From Branchiostoma floridae (taxonomy: Eukaryota > Chordata > Leptocardii > Amphioxiformes > Branchiostomatidae), in contig NC_049993.1 of NCBI RefSeq assembly GCF_000003815.2, positions 15,033,626 to 15,097,625 on the forward strand: a stretch of 64,000 nucleotides of DNA. The letters run 5' to 3'. The notes under the pieces were generated by a model. The model ran no database searches. It had not been told where the DNA came from and saw nothing but the letters and a program-made list of their open reading frames with translations. Positions within the stretch are counted from its first letter, which is position 1, and each line of letters begins with the position of its first letter. This document shows positions 10,413 through 22,937 of the stretch, piece after piece. Both the position numbers and the translations under genes were made by a program.

Positions 10413-13400
10413 TTTTAATGATCACCCATCGGTTGATGTAAACCTTGGACCTAAAAGAGGACGAATGTGGACTGAAGGTGGACTTACTTGAGTCAGAGGG
10501 GGAGTTACTCCTGGAGTAAGTCCACCACATTTTGCCATGTTTGAGAACTGTTGGTGTTAGTTTTATTGGACTATTATCCATAGTAAGGCTTTTACACCAA
10601 TTTAAACAGTAAGGTTCAAGGTTCAAACAGTAAGTCCATCTTCAGTCCTCCGAGTGAGTCCATTTTCAGACCATTGGACGTATTGTGATTAAAAGAGGAA
10701 TATGGTCCATGGTATATCGTTCATAAGTCCAAGGTTTGTGATGGCTGAGAGGTTGATTTTAATTATGGTATGAGGATTTTGGATCATTCTTATTTAGAAT
10801 TATTGTTATTGTTTCTACAATATATCATGGTGAATTGGACGGACCCCCTACGTATTACGCCTCGCTACAAACTACGGTTTACTAGAAACAAATCAAATGT
10901 ATATGGTTCTAAGTTTTTATGGATCATAGGGTCGTAAGCATAATGCCAACAGTTTCAATTTTATCTTAAGTTAGTATTGTTAAACTCAGACTCCAAATTT
11001 AAACCCCAAGATATTCAAACTTGAACAATGTACAACATGGTACATTCTGTGTGACAGAAACATGTCCAGACAACAGAGTTTCTATGATTGTCGTACCTTT
11101 GACTTTATTCAGATCCAATTTTAGCTATTACAACATTATGTTGCCAGCTATTCTTCCAGTGGTCTACATAAAATACATTAATACATGCACAACATTACAT
11201 ACATAACATAATGTATAGTTGAGACAAGCTGCTGGGAATGTCTATCTAAACAAGCTTGAATATACATGTATAATCATGTCATCAAAATCTTAAATTTTAT
11301 ATTATTTAATTTAATCAAAGGTGCAAAATCATGTAAGACAAAACAGATAGTATAAGCTATCTGATATACAATTAGATATAAGCCAACTTACTTTTCCTGA
11401 TTTTATAACTATTATTGAAGTGCCTTGTTGATGATAGTGCATTTTTATTGCTATTTGATAATCTTTTAAAACAAATTCAGGGACTCACACACTTCTCAGT
11501 ATGAAGGAAGAAACAGAAAGAAGAACAGTTAACACCTACACGGCAAGCAAAGTTTGCTTGGTAAAAGTTGTTAATCACCAAGCAGAGGTTTGGCTCTGGC
11601 TTTGTTTTTAGGCGTTTTTTGTCAAGCCTTTTATTTTGTCCTTTTTTCCTCATGTCTAATGGAAAGCCGAACAAAACACCTAAAAACATAGCCAAAGCCT
11701 AATATCCACTTGGGGAGATACAATCGTATGTTAATAGCCCTTCTTCTTACCAACTGCATGCAGATGTTATAGCCAGACATTGTTTATTCCTTTTCATCAT
11801 ACCTCTATCTACCCCAATAGATCTGCCTAGAGATTGATGCATTTAGCACCAACTGAAGGGTAGTAAGGTTGGAAGGGTCTCTGTTAATGTTGGTATATTG
11901 TATCTAGTATGTTACCCACATTTTTAATAGAATAAAGAAAAAGAAGACTGTTAGGAGGCGCGAGACTGATGTGGACTTTTAACTCTTTTTAATCCATGAA
12001 AATGCTACATCTGACACAGGGCCGGACCTCTCTCCCTGGCTATCCCTGAGTGAAGGTCTGGTCTCTATCTAGGTCACTAGTGGGCCAGACTAAGTCTTTA
12101 TTAGTGATCACATCACACAACCCCATCAGACATCATCACAAAGACGCATATGAAATCCCAACAACTTTATTGTTTATTGCTTTTCATGATAATCTTGAAT
12201 GTACCCCATGGAGTTTTTAGATAAATTTTAAGTCATCAACTGGTTGCCTTTTATACAACTGTGAAGTTTATTTCCTGTATACAGAGTATATTACATGAAG
12301 CCACTATCATTCATTTTATGTAATGATCTCTCTATCTATAATTGTTTAAAGTGAATTGTGTTAATCTATTTCCTTTGGCTTTGGAATATCCTTTGAAGAA
12401 CAATATTCAAAATTTCGCCACGTCTTCACTAATACATACAACTTGATAAGGTTAATGATTTGATAGATGATATGTTTTTGAATGTTATGATGCACTGTGT
12501 CATATTTTTTTCATCCACCCATGGTAACCCATGTAGATTTGTAAGCTATTTTACAAAACTACCTTATTTTGGTAGGACGTCATTTTGTGACTTTATTTTG
12601 CCTTTTTTTTTAGTTTCCGTTAACAACAGAAGGCGTATAAGACATCATTATTCCTCCATCTACACCTGCTGTCGCAAATCTGTTGCAGATCTTAAAATTC
12701 CTAGTTCTGGGTATATTATTTTTCCGAAAATCGTTTAGGGATTACAAACGCGGGCCTCGAAATACCCCACCCCCACCACCATGTCCCAGATTGACAAAAA
12801 AGGCAAGGTACGAATATGATTAAATTAAAGAATTAACACAAACAAAACCAGACAGAATTGTAAAACATCACAAGCTCGAAATAAAAGGGGTCTTTAATAA
12901 AGCAATATTCTAATTTCTTACTGAAAGTTCAGAAATTGCTTCCCCAATCACTTTCACTGATAGACAATCTTGCGGCACGTGGCAAATCCACCGAACACCC
13001 ACGTCCAAAGCAATGACAACAACAAGAAACTTGACAAGAAAGAATCAATGCGTAATGTTTTATTGTGATCATGATAAAATAAACAATCAGTCCACACAGA
13101 CAATACCACTGACGTAATCATGAATAGTAATAAAAGAAGGTCTGATATTCGTCGACAATGGAAAGTTTTCTTGACGAAAAATTTACTTCTACACAACTTT
13201 CATTCCGGTACGGTCAAGTACGTCTTGGACTGTCCTAAGATTTTCATGGTGTGGACTTCTTAGGGCGCGGTCACATACAGTTCGTGTGATCGTCGTATCA
13301 TCGTAAAAGTTGGGCAATTTGGAATGGGCAAATGTCGCCTGTAAAGTTCAACTGTCTTGGTACAAAAATGCGGTTTTGGTGGTTGGTCCTGTCCCTGTCT

Positions 13401-14252
13401 GCTTGAAAATCATATATATGGCATCAGAATCAAAACATCATCATTGATATGTATGCCAATGATAGAAATACTCTATTCAATTACATAGTAAGTAGATTCT
13501 CTCATTTTAGACACATGAGTAGTACTGACAAGTTTATATTCCTCATGCGTTTTGATAAACCAACCATTATGATAGTTAATAAACTCATGCAGTCTTACAT
13601 TTTCACCGTTACCAAGAAGCGAGAAGAAGCCAAACTTCTGTGTTAGACAAGATTTGTGATACTTTTATGTGTATATATGTTTGACTTGTTGTGACCTGTA
13701 CTTAGCTCGGAAGAGCAAAACTGTACAATAAAGGTATTCGTTCATTCATTCATTCATTCATTCATTATAATACTCTTTGCCAGCGGCCAATAAAGAAATT
13801 ATTTAGGCTACGGTCGACAGGCACAACATTTTCAATCGGATTTATATTTATTCTAGATGACACGAAATTAAAGGCTTGTGTTTTGCCCTTTTGATTTGCA
13901 GAATACTAGTACTTTGCCCACTTAAAGATAAATTTGCCGTGCCAACGTCACGCTAGCTTGGTATATACCATGTATACATTAACCAAACACTGTAGCAAAC
14001 GGTGTATTAGTAGTACATCAATATTTAGCCACTATCCGCACAGTTTGTTACTTCAGTATGATTTTTCAACATGATTTTAATCAATTATTGTACTATATTA
14101 AGCAGGGTGTTAAAATATTTTTAAATGTTGTAACGACGAGCTTCAGGTGTATTGTTCGCGAGATCCTTAATGAATAAAACATTGGAACATTGTATTTACA
14201 TTATTGTAAAAATGATAGCATATTTTCAGAAGGTAACATTATGGCAATGACA
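10413..14252. other. Intergenic, mostly unassigned, with a LINE remnant
   Basis: The 3' UTR of the carrier gene should start here, and the minus-strand P450 gene ends at 14253. A 12-bp inverted pair (10477-10488 and 10515-10526) and a LINE 3' remnant (13449-13766) are visible. No other gene is supported; the short frames at 11477-11695, 12460-12738 and 12954-13196 have no recognisable domain. Confidence 0.55.
13449..13766 (+). mobile_element. LINE 3'-end remnant (reverse-transcriptase ORF C-terminus plus tail)
   Basis: A 65-codon frame (13449-13646) reads YANDRNTLFNYIV, then TDKFIFLM and a Lys/Arg-rich end, resembling the C-terminal tail often found after the reverse-transcriptase domain in non-LTR retrotransposons. 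It is followed by TTGTTGTGACCTGTACTT, AATAAAGG and an (ATTC)n run at about 13737-13766. It is 5'-truncated, as usual for dead LINE copies. The assignment rests on pattern recognition. Confidence 0.55.
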
Positions 14253-17200
14253 CTAAGCCAGTGGTTCAGCTTGAAGTTTGAAGTTCTTGGGCGAATGGGT
14301 GATACCGTTAATCCCCGTGGTGGATGGCTTGGCAGCGCCCTCTGGCAGTTTGAAGGTGAAGTGCTGCAGCAGGGAAGTGAAGAACACGAAGAGCTCCATC
14401 TCTGCCAGCTGCTTCCCCAGGCACATGCGTGGGCCTACCGAAGATTGCATGGTTAATTGTACAAAAACGGAAAGAGAAAAAAAAATCATTTGTTGTCTGA
14501 ACAGGAGAAAACAGGATGAAGTTCTCATATCCTTACTTCCATTATATGTATAATAATACTAAGAACATGTACAGTCAAACGTGTAATGACAAGAGGTGGT
14601 CATTAAAAATTAAGTTTCAAGAAGAAACAATAAGGTGCTTTTGGCTTCGGGTAGTCTACGTAGACAAAACATGTGGCTTCACAATACAGCCGGGGGATAC
14701 AGATCTTTTATGAGTAGCGGGACAAATATGACAGTAGCATTATCACATCTTTTCATATATTTTTCGCTGCTTGCCAATCAACGACCCTGGCGTAAAGGAT
14801 ATATATGGCCCTTTCTCCTCCCTACATGTGCTAAAGAGCTTTCAGCCAATCAGATCTCGTTATTTTGCTGGGTACAAGATGTCGACTAATCACGTTACGT
14901 CTTGGTCGTAGGCGACAATGTGATTGGTTGGCTAACGCATGACAAGGACTTCAACAACAAGAATGATGTATCGCCAGTACAGGCCAGTACACCAGGATTG
15001 CTGATTGACACATACAGTCAGCAGAACATGAAAGAGTGATCTCACCGATACCAAACGGCATGACGTGGTCGTCCCTCTGGTACCGTCCCTGAGCGTCCAG
15101 GAAGCGGCCGGGGTCGAACTTTCCTGGGTTCGGGAAATGTTCCGGGTCGTGGTGGACGGACCACAGGTTGGGCTGTAAAACAAACGAAACCATTAACAAA
15201 TCATCTCTTATCCTCCGAAATCACGCCCCCCCCCCTTGCGTATCGACCAATGGCCATGGCGTACCGACCTGTTATGCCTTTTTTAACCACTCAAAACTTG
15301 GCGAACTGTTATCAGCAATTATCACCTGTAGGCTGTTATCAAAAGGGAACGCGATTTAATGATTCAATTCTGACCAGGGCGTACTGATTGGTCACTGCTT
15401 AAACGCATAGAGAGCTCGCAGGAGTTTTGTTTAATACAACCTGCTGGTTAAAAACCAACAATAGTCTCCAAGAAATTAATACAGAAGCGCAAATGGAAAA
15501 GCAGCAAAAGCCATGCTCTAAAAATAGTTTATTTCGTTTGTATAGCCAGACTCAGACAAATGGCTTACCATGACCGTAGTGCCTTCGGGAATGTCGTATC
15601 CATGGAAACTGGTGTCACGTGACGTGGCGTGAAAGACGCTTGTCGGTAGGATGGTGCCGATGCGAGCCACCTCGGTCAGGACGGCCTCAGTGTACGGCAT
15701 CTGGGCACGGTGGGCGGTGGACGGCGGCTTGTCGTGTCCGAGCACGGAGTGGATCTCGTCTTGAACCTGGAAATAAAACACGTAGGAAAAGGAAATTGAA
15801 TAATTTACTAAGAATTCTAGTCACTAAACCAGTTACTGTAAGTTTAGTCATCCTCAGCAATCATCAGTTAAGTCGTCCTCAGCAATTTCACTTTCAACAC
15901 GTGACCGTTCGGAAACGTGACGATCAAAGGTGCCCAGAAGCAGTACCGTATCCTGTTTCTATTATTGTTTCTTATTCGTTCTAAAGATTGCTAGTATTTA
16001 GTACCTTTTGTTGGATGTCCGGGTTGAGAATCATGTACAGAAACGCCCAGTACAGAGTAGTGGAGGTTGTTTCCGCCCCAGCGATGAACAAGTCAAACAG
16101 CACCCTTTCTGTGTTCTCGTCAGTGAACGTGGTCTCGTCGTCATCCTCGCGAGATTTGGTTTCCCTCACGTACGTGTCGATAATGTCCCGGATGTCATTG
16201 GAATCGAATGTCTTCTTGTGGGAGTCCATTTCTTCTCTTATATAGGCTTTAATGGTACCCACTGCGTCAACTATGATTTGTGCACCTCGTCCCAATCCTG
16301 GAACACGTCGCAAGATTGGGAAAAAGACGGCCAGTTGGCCGAAAAGGTTTGTGGCAAATGCTCGGTCAAGGGCATCCATCAAGTGTTTGAACTTGCCGTC
16401 GGTATATTCGAACCTAAGAAGATACACGAACGATGGTGGTGTTACTACACTTCTTTATAGTAGATGTGTGAGTGTTTGTGTGTGTGTGTGTGATCGTGTG
16501 TGTGTGCGTTTGTACGTGTGTGTATGTGTGAGATTGTGTTTTGTCTGTGTTTTGTGTATTTACGTGTGTGTGTGCGTATATGTATGGTTGCGTGTGTGTG
16601 TGTATGTGTGAGAGTGTGTTTTGTGTGTGTGTGTCTGTGTGTGTATGTGATGTTTATGTGTGTCTCAGTGTTTTGTGTGTGTATGTGTGTGTGTGTGTGT
16701 GCCTTTTTTTCTGTGTTTCGTGTTGTTTTCCAAACTTACCTGCATCCAAACACAATAGAACAGATCACGTTGGTGACGGCATTCTGGACCATACGGCTAA
16801 TGTCGAACTGTTTGTTTCCCATCTTCACAATCTCTGCTTGTAGAGCGACCGACTCCTCCAGGATCTTCCCCTCCAAACTTCTTTTCCCGAACCCGAACTC
16901 TCTCAGAGACATCAGCGTAAATTTCCGGTGCTCTTTCCATGGAGTGCCGAAAGGAGCCCCGAGGATACCTGGGAAAGATGGTTCGTTCGTTCATACAACC
17001 AAGATATTATTTTTTCTTACGCCAAATAGCAATTACTCATGTATCCTCCTAGGCAGTGTCCCCAACGGCGCTAGCAAACGGCCTGTTGTAGACCCTGCTA
17101 TCTGAACGGTCACCAGCAGTTCCTTACTGCCCTGCTTATAAATATTAATGAGCTTACCCTTGTATGGGTACCAGCCAATCAGCGCCAAGATTACAAAGTT

Positions 17201-18404
17201 TCCAAGATAGTGGCGGCGGAAACAAAAACAAGATAACGGTTGTATGTTTTTCTAGGAATCCAAAAGAGAAAAGTAAGACGTAACATGATTGGCTGGTGGC
17301 TTCCTAGCTGCTTTTGCGAGATCCCTTTTGAAAACTGAAAGGCCTATTCTCTGATTGGCTGACAGCTGTTTTTTGGCGATACTCACAGTAACTGCAGGTG
17401 ACCGTTCAGATAGCAGGGTCTACAACATGCGATTTGCTTCGCCGTTGGAGACACTGTGTGGGAGGAAGGCAACATGACGTGTATTTAGATTTACAGTTTA
17501 TGGAGTAATTTCTATTTGGCGTATCTTACAATCCTTGAACGACGCAGTCTTTCATTCTTACCAATGGTGTTAGCCCTGAAAAATCTTGGGACGCCGGCGC
17601 GTTGTTTGGAATAACTGTTAGCGGGAAGTCGACAGCACTTCAACCAAAGCTACGATCGTTGTAACGTAGTTACATACCCTTGCAACTATTACAATAGCGC
17701 ATGCACAGCGAGATGCATTGTGGGTAAGAATTTTAAAGTTGAAGGTCCCCAATTCGTAGACAAATATTGTCTAAACAATGCGTAATGCACGTCAACGTGT
17801 ATTTTTGTTTATGTCACAGGAGCCCACACTTTGGGCAAGCTTGCCACAATACATCCAGTTGCCCAGGCTTATTTTAATCCATGACAGGCTTATTGGCGTA
17901 AATATTACCTGAAATTTGACTAACAAAATTAGCAAATACAGTGGTAGAGCTTACCTATCCTCTTGGGGTTGATAAGGGCAACTATTGGATTAAATGGTCT
18001 GCTGGAAAAGTCTTCTCCTCTCTTCAAGAAAGCCTCGTGCATGACGTCATATCCGGAGAGTACAACCATCGTTTCCCTCCCCAGCTGTATCCGGTAAACA
18101 GGTCCGTACGTCTTCGCCCATTCGGTCATCGTCACAGCGCGGTGACCCTTAGGGTAAACATACAGGGCAGACGTCACATTTAAGTTGCGCAGTAGAGGCT
18201 CAAAATTAGAAAACTGGAAATTAGAAGTCTGGCTCTTGGTTGGCTCAAACAACATGCCAAGTTAGTTAGAGCACCTCTGCCTCAAGGGACAGAGGTGCTC
18301 CATATAACCGACTTGTGACCATACCATGTGGATTTCAAACCAACAAAATCCTCACCCCTGATTGGCTGAGGACAGATGGCTGTGCTCTAAAATGAGGGCT
18401 ACAA

Positions 18405-18450
<46 letters not shown>

Positions 18451-21326
18451 TGGATAGGATAAAAAGAACCCAACTCAGAAACGGGTTGCATGATCCTATT
18501 TTGCAAATTCTAGAAGACAAAAGTATACACCTTTCTTATTGTCCCTCGATAATGAATGAATAAATAAAAGACCAGCGTTGAGAATGAATATATTTATAGA
18601 ATGCACCGCCAACGGTATAAAGTATAAAGTTTAAAGGTCTTTAAAGGGTAGTGGTGGGTACCGGTACTGAAAATCCAGGTCCAGGTCAGGCCCAGAGGAT
18701 CAGGTCCAGGCACGAACCCTATGAAATTCGTACGAATTTTTGTGATACACACGAATCGCTATGCGAAAACGCACGAATATTATGAAATTCGCACGAATCA
18801 CTATGCAAAAACGCACGAATATTATGAAATTCGCACGAAGCACTATGTGATTCACACGAACCTTATGAGATTTGCACGATCCTTATGCGAAATTGCGCAA
18901 CCACTGTCGGGGTCACGTGACAGACGGAGCGGGATTTTCAAGATGGCGGCTTCGATCGGCGGCGACAAAAAATACGATGTAACACGCTGAAATGAAGCAA
19001 AACAGTAGCTCACAGGCTATCAAATACATCTTTGCGACGGTAAATGTCCATTCCATGCCTTGAAATATAAATATCACGGGTAGAAACGCTCAAAATCATG
19101 CCTCCTCCCGGCCGCCGTTTTTGCATAAGGATCGTGCAAATCTCACAAGGTTCGTGTGAATCGTTCGTACGAATTTCATAGGGTTCGTGGAAATGCTTAG
19201 GCACCCCTCAGGGTCTGAACCTGAACCTGGACCAAATTCAGTATGAGATTGAGAGAACATGTGAATGAACGATAAAATAATGGTCCATTTTGCTACGAAG
19301 AGGTATATTTTATGGATTATTTGACTCCCACTGGCGTTCTAAAATCCATTAAGACTTACTGCCTCTGTTTGATTGACTATAAAACTTTGCAGAAATGAAT
19401 ATACGCTCTACTATGCGTTGCTCTTGTTATTTTCTTCGACAGGTAAGCCCGAAAACTTTGATGCCTGATCATATAATCAGTTCCTTTTCAAATCGGTCCA
19501 ACATCCGGTCCACCGAATTTTTTTAGGTCAGTTTTTTTTTTCCGGTCTAATGAGAAAAACCGGTTTTGCACAGGTGTGACAGCGATCTCGCCCCCCCGGC
19601 GATCTCGCCCCCCCGGGGGGCGAGATCACTAGCGTTTTCGCCCCCCTTTAGCGTTTTCGCCCCCCCCCCCCAAGAGCAGCTGGCTACTACATATTACAGG
19701 TGCGCTACCTGGTACTATACTGCACCTGGGGAGTAACGTATATGGTGTGTTACCTGGTACCTATATGGCACCTTATTACCGTACCGTAAGATGTCCTACC
19801 TCGAAAGTCGATACTATATTGTTCGGTGCAAACATGACATTGAAATGAAAAAGACAATTTTTGCAGCTGAGGTGGCATAAAAACAGTGCTACTGCGAACG
19901 TATAAATCAACACCGTCTATGGTACGGAATACGTCAGCTATATGTTTTCAATTTGTCACAGTGTTTTCTTTCTTGTGCTGGAAACATTTCCAAAGCACTA
20001 ACAAAAACACACGTGAATAATAGTTTCTCATTATAAACACTATCTACGCGCAAGTTGATATAGCTGTTGCTAAATGCTACACAAACACTGGTAAAGTACC
20101 TGTCTTAAGAAACACGGGTAAATGCATCAGTTCCTAAATACTAGAAAAAACAGTCATGTTGGAGGTGAAGATATCCCTTGGCCAGGTGCATATACCAAAA
20201 TGTGCGTTATTCTAATTAATACCTAATATTTGCATAATTAATAAAGACATAGTTCTTTTGTGGTCACTTCATGGTAGAGACTTCATATTGGAGATATATA
20301 GGTTGCTTGAGGACAGGTGAATACATCTTATGTCAAGACTCAGGTATATGCAATAATGGGAATACAAGGGACCAAACCCTCCTTGTCTGAAACAAGTTCA
20401 ACTATCTTATTACCATGTAATTACGTTAATATTGATACTATGAATGGAGTTATGTATCAAACTCGTGTACTTATATCATTCTGAAACTACATTTTGTGAT
20501 TTATACCAATCAACTTCTAAAATGTCATGTAAACCCGTTTTTTTTGGGGGGGGGCGAAATCGCTAAAGGGGGGCGAGGTAGGGGGGCGAGATCACTAGCC
20601 GGGGAGGGCGAGATCGCTAGTGATTTCGCCCCGGGGGGGCGAGATCGCTAGTGATTTCGCCCCCGGGGGGGCGAGATCACGGGGGGGCGAGATCGCTGTC
20701 ACACCTGTACACCGTAACGGTACCCAGCCCTAACAAAGGGCATTGACCCATCGGGCATCGAATGACTGCGTTGCCAAATAAAGTGCTACGGTTACGGTTC
20801 TACGGTTAGAGTTGGGTTAGGTAAACGTTAACCGCCAAGGCCTGGTCACTAATCTCTAAAATCCGATTGAATATGTTCAACGGCCCAAATGTACTTGTAT
20901 CTGCTTGAAAATTACCACAGCCAAGGAATCTTATAAAGGAATCTGACAATAGTTCCTACCCCAAGATAATACTTAGTCAATAGAATGTATGTAACGTTTA
21001 CCCTTGCAATAGGTGAACAGGATAACTTTACCCTGTTACCAATTGTACCCTGTTGTCAAACAGTTGCATAAAGTTTTACAACGTGTGTTAAGTTAAATTC
21101 TTCATTTGTTGTGTGATGGTAATTTTATGTACCGTAAGTTAAAATTGCTCACCGTTGCGAGAGAGAAGATATTACCGACGACAGGCAATCCTCTTGGGCC
21201 GGGTGGAAGGTTCTTAGGTGTGCTGAAGAACCATGAAGTCACCACGAACACCAGTAGAAGGACCAGAGACGTCTGTAAGATCACGTTTTCGCCAACTAAA
21301 GACGTTACCAACTGTGCGGCAGCCAT
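14253..21326 (-). CDS. Cytochrome P450, CYP2-like, seven exons
   Basis: Exons in coding order: 21326-21153, 18147-17955, 16968-16740, 16413-16005, 15766-15569, 15172-15046, 14434-14253; 503 aa, a typical microsomal P450 length. These haem monooxygenases hydroxylate xenobiotics, fatty acids or steroids at the ER membrane. Seen: hydrophobic N-terminal anchor at about 15-33, hinge PPGPRGLPVVGN, WKEHRKF (C-helix region), I-helix AGAETT at 310-315, ExxR as EVAR at 367-370, a PERF-type stretch FPNPGKFDPGRF, and haem-binding FGIGPRMCLG with Cys448. The haem motif is split by the last intron (GGTATCG|GTGAGA to TAG|GCCCAC). The ATG at 21326 is chosen because MAAAQ leads straight into the anchor. CYP2 genes commonly have nine exons, so two introns appear lost or never gained. 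The hinge and I-helix favour CYP2; the exact subfamily and substrate are not recognisable. Confidence 0.95.
16465..16705. repeat. (GT)n-rich tract in P450 intron 3
   Basis: Imperfect GT run with ATGTGAGA and TTTTGTGT interruptions. The Cys/Val-rich plus-strand frames over it (16252-17105) are repeat translations. Confidence 0.9.
17054..17456. mobile_element. MITE/foldback element with about 70-bp inverted ends
   Basis: The left arm starts CAGTGTCCCCAACGGCG and runs through TGTAGACCCTGCTATCTG and GAACGGTCACC; the right arm is its imperfect complement, ending at GACACTG (17450-17456). About 400 bp, no ORF. It lies in P450 intron 2 (16969-17954). Confidence 0.7.
18269..18300. repeat. 11-bp perfect hairpin
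   Basis: GAGCACCTCTG (18269-18279) and its complement (18290-18300) around a 10-base loop, in P450 intron 1 just upstream of exon 2. Function unknown. Confidence 0.6.
18401..18450. repeat. (CA)n microsatellite
   Basis: About 48 bases of CA repeat with one AAAC interruption, in P450 intron 1. Confidence 0.95.
18711..19189. mobile_element. Inverted-repeat element with 26-bp perfect ends and internal tandem units
   Basis: The arms 18711-18736 and 19164-19189 are perfect complements, beginning CACGAACCCTATGAAATTCG. The left half contains tandem variants of CACGAATATTATGAAATTCG alternating with CTATGCAAAAACGCACGAA. The middle holds a GC-richer unique segment. The sequence just outside the right arm (CATTTCC, TAAGCATT and GGCACCCC in complement) resembles 42549-42690, which begins CAGGGGTGCCTATAAGCATT, so the true right end may be about 20 bases further out. 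Located in P450 intron 1. Confidence 0.7.
19570..20708. mobile_element. 1.1-kb non-autonomous inverted-repeat element with GC-rich ends
   Basis: Terminal repeats begin ACAGGTGTGACAGCGATCTC on the left and mirror this on the right, ending at 20708. Subterminal zones are short inverted and direct units of GCGATCTCGCCCC, CTAGTGATTTCGCCCC and runs of C or G. The 0.85-kb interior is AT-rich and has no ORF. No convincing target-site duplication was found. Located in P450 intron 1; the class (possibly a MITE relative) is not recognised. Confidence 0.75.
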
Positions 21327-22937
21327 CTTCAACTTTGTAAAGGTCAGCGTTCGGAATGGTCAATGTCCGGACGGGCATTTGTTTACATAATGGAGTCATG
21401 TGCATTAGAGGGCGTTTCAACTTGGAACAAACCATTTCTTTCTGGGGGTAAAATTGTGGTTTCATCAAGACAATTTTACAAGGGGTGTCACTTGACCCTG
21501 TTTGGAAGTGTTCTTTGTGTTATTTCACGGGAAGTGCACGGCGAATCAAACAATTGTGACTGAAATGTTATGTGTACCTACATTAAAAAAAATGGAAATC
21601 TTGACAGAAATTTTTGTTTTGTTTTTGCTTGATACACATTAAAATGCTTGTGGATAGATTGATAAAATATATGTTTCTTAATGTAAGTAATTCAGTACAA
21701 TTGAGAAGGCAACTAACTTATCGACGAGATATGATAGAAAATAAGTTTTTATACAGTTACTGGCAAGAATAAATGAATACCATTCAGTATTAAAATGTAT
21801 ACTCTAGAATACACTCTGGTAGTGCGAACAGGGACACATCATCAGTGATGAACCGATATATGTAATGTTTTAAACGCTTTACTTCCAATTACCACCAAGA
21901 AAGAAATAGAGAAATAGGGTTGGTACAGAATCTATTATTATCTTATTATTCTATGCTGAATTTTTCAATGCGGCCGAAGCTATTGAACATGTACAGTTTA
22001 ACGATACTAATTTGAAATGCTCCATATCTTTCATATCGTGCATGATGTATCATTGGTATCATAGAAATTATCAAATTGTACTATTATTCGGAATGTCAAT
22101 ATAAAGAGGGCCTATGTTCTGCATACGTTTTTCTATCACTTTATTTACCGTATACGTAATGTAAATGGTAAGAACATGTTGGGAAACTATTTCATAACGT
22201 TTTATGTCAAATTAAAAGAGATCGTGCAAATTAAACTAATGTGTAATCGACAAGACTGTCTGACTCCTAACGTGCAATTTTTCTACAACATTGGAAACCT
22301 TACCCTAATGTAACATCCAAACCTATAAGATAAGCCAAGTATCTTTCGTTCTTTTTGGAGATTTTGCAAATCGAGGACGAAAGCTATCCGACTGCTTTAT
22401 GTTTTTATACCATACTAACTTAAAGTACTTAGACTAAGTTGGAAAGAATCCATTAATAATTTTGCAATCATCTTTCTATTATATGCAACCATGTTGTTAT
22501 TTGTTTTTAATTCGTTGATACATGGTATAAATTTTTCAGCTAAATCTGCATGTATAGAAACAAGAAAAAGTCTATTTGTTTCAAAGAATCTAAAGCCTGT
22601 TTTTGATTATTTTGCAGCTTTTCGCTATACTACAGCATTGCTCAGTTCTTTTCTAATCATCATGATACTAACTTTGAATAGAAGATGAATCACCAAATAT
22701 ATAATATCTAAATTGCCTAATGTTCAAGAGCAACATAAGTGATGTGCGCAAAGTTTAATCGTGGGGCATTCTTAATTCTCAAATGTGAGCAGAGCAATGC
22801 CACAGCAATCTAAGGTCTCCCCTTGCATTTTAAGTCTACAGTAAAATTATCATACTCATTGTCAACATGGCTAAATGTCGAGATATTTGTTCAAATAACA
22901 ATGAGGCCGTGTTAGGGTTTCCGGCGGCATGGTCTGA
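21327..22937. other. Spacer between P450 start and phosphatase end
   Basis: AT-rich DNA with no recognisable gene. It must contain the P450 promoter or 5' UTR on its low-coordinate side and the phosphatase 3' UTR on the other. The short frames at 21363-21563 and 22491-22688 show no domain. Confidence 0.6.

Noticed and set aside
16252-17105. Long plus-strand frames over the P450 exons and intron
   Set aside because: They run through the GT tract and oppose real P450 exons on the minus strand; no domain is visible.
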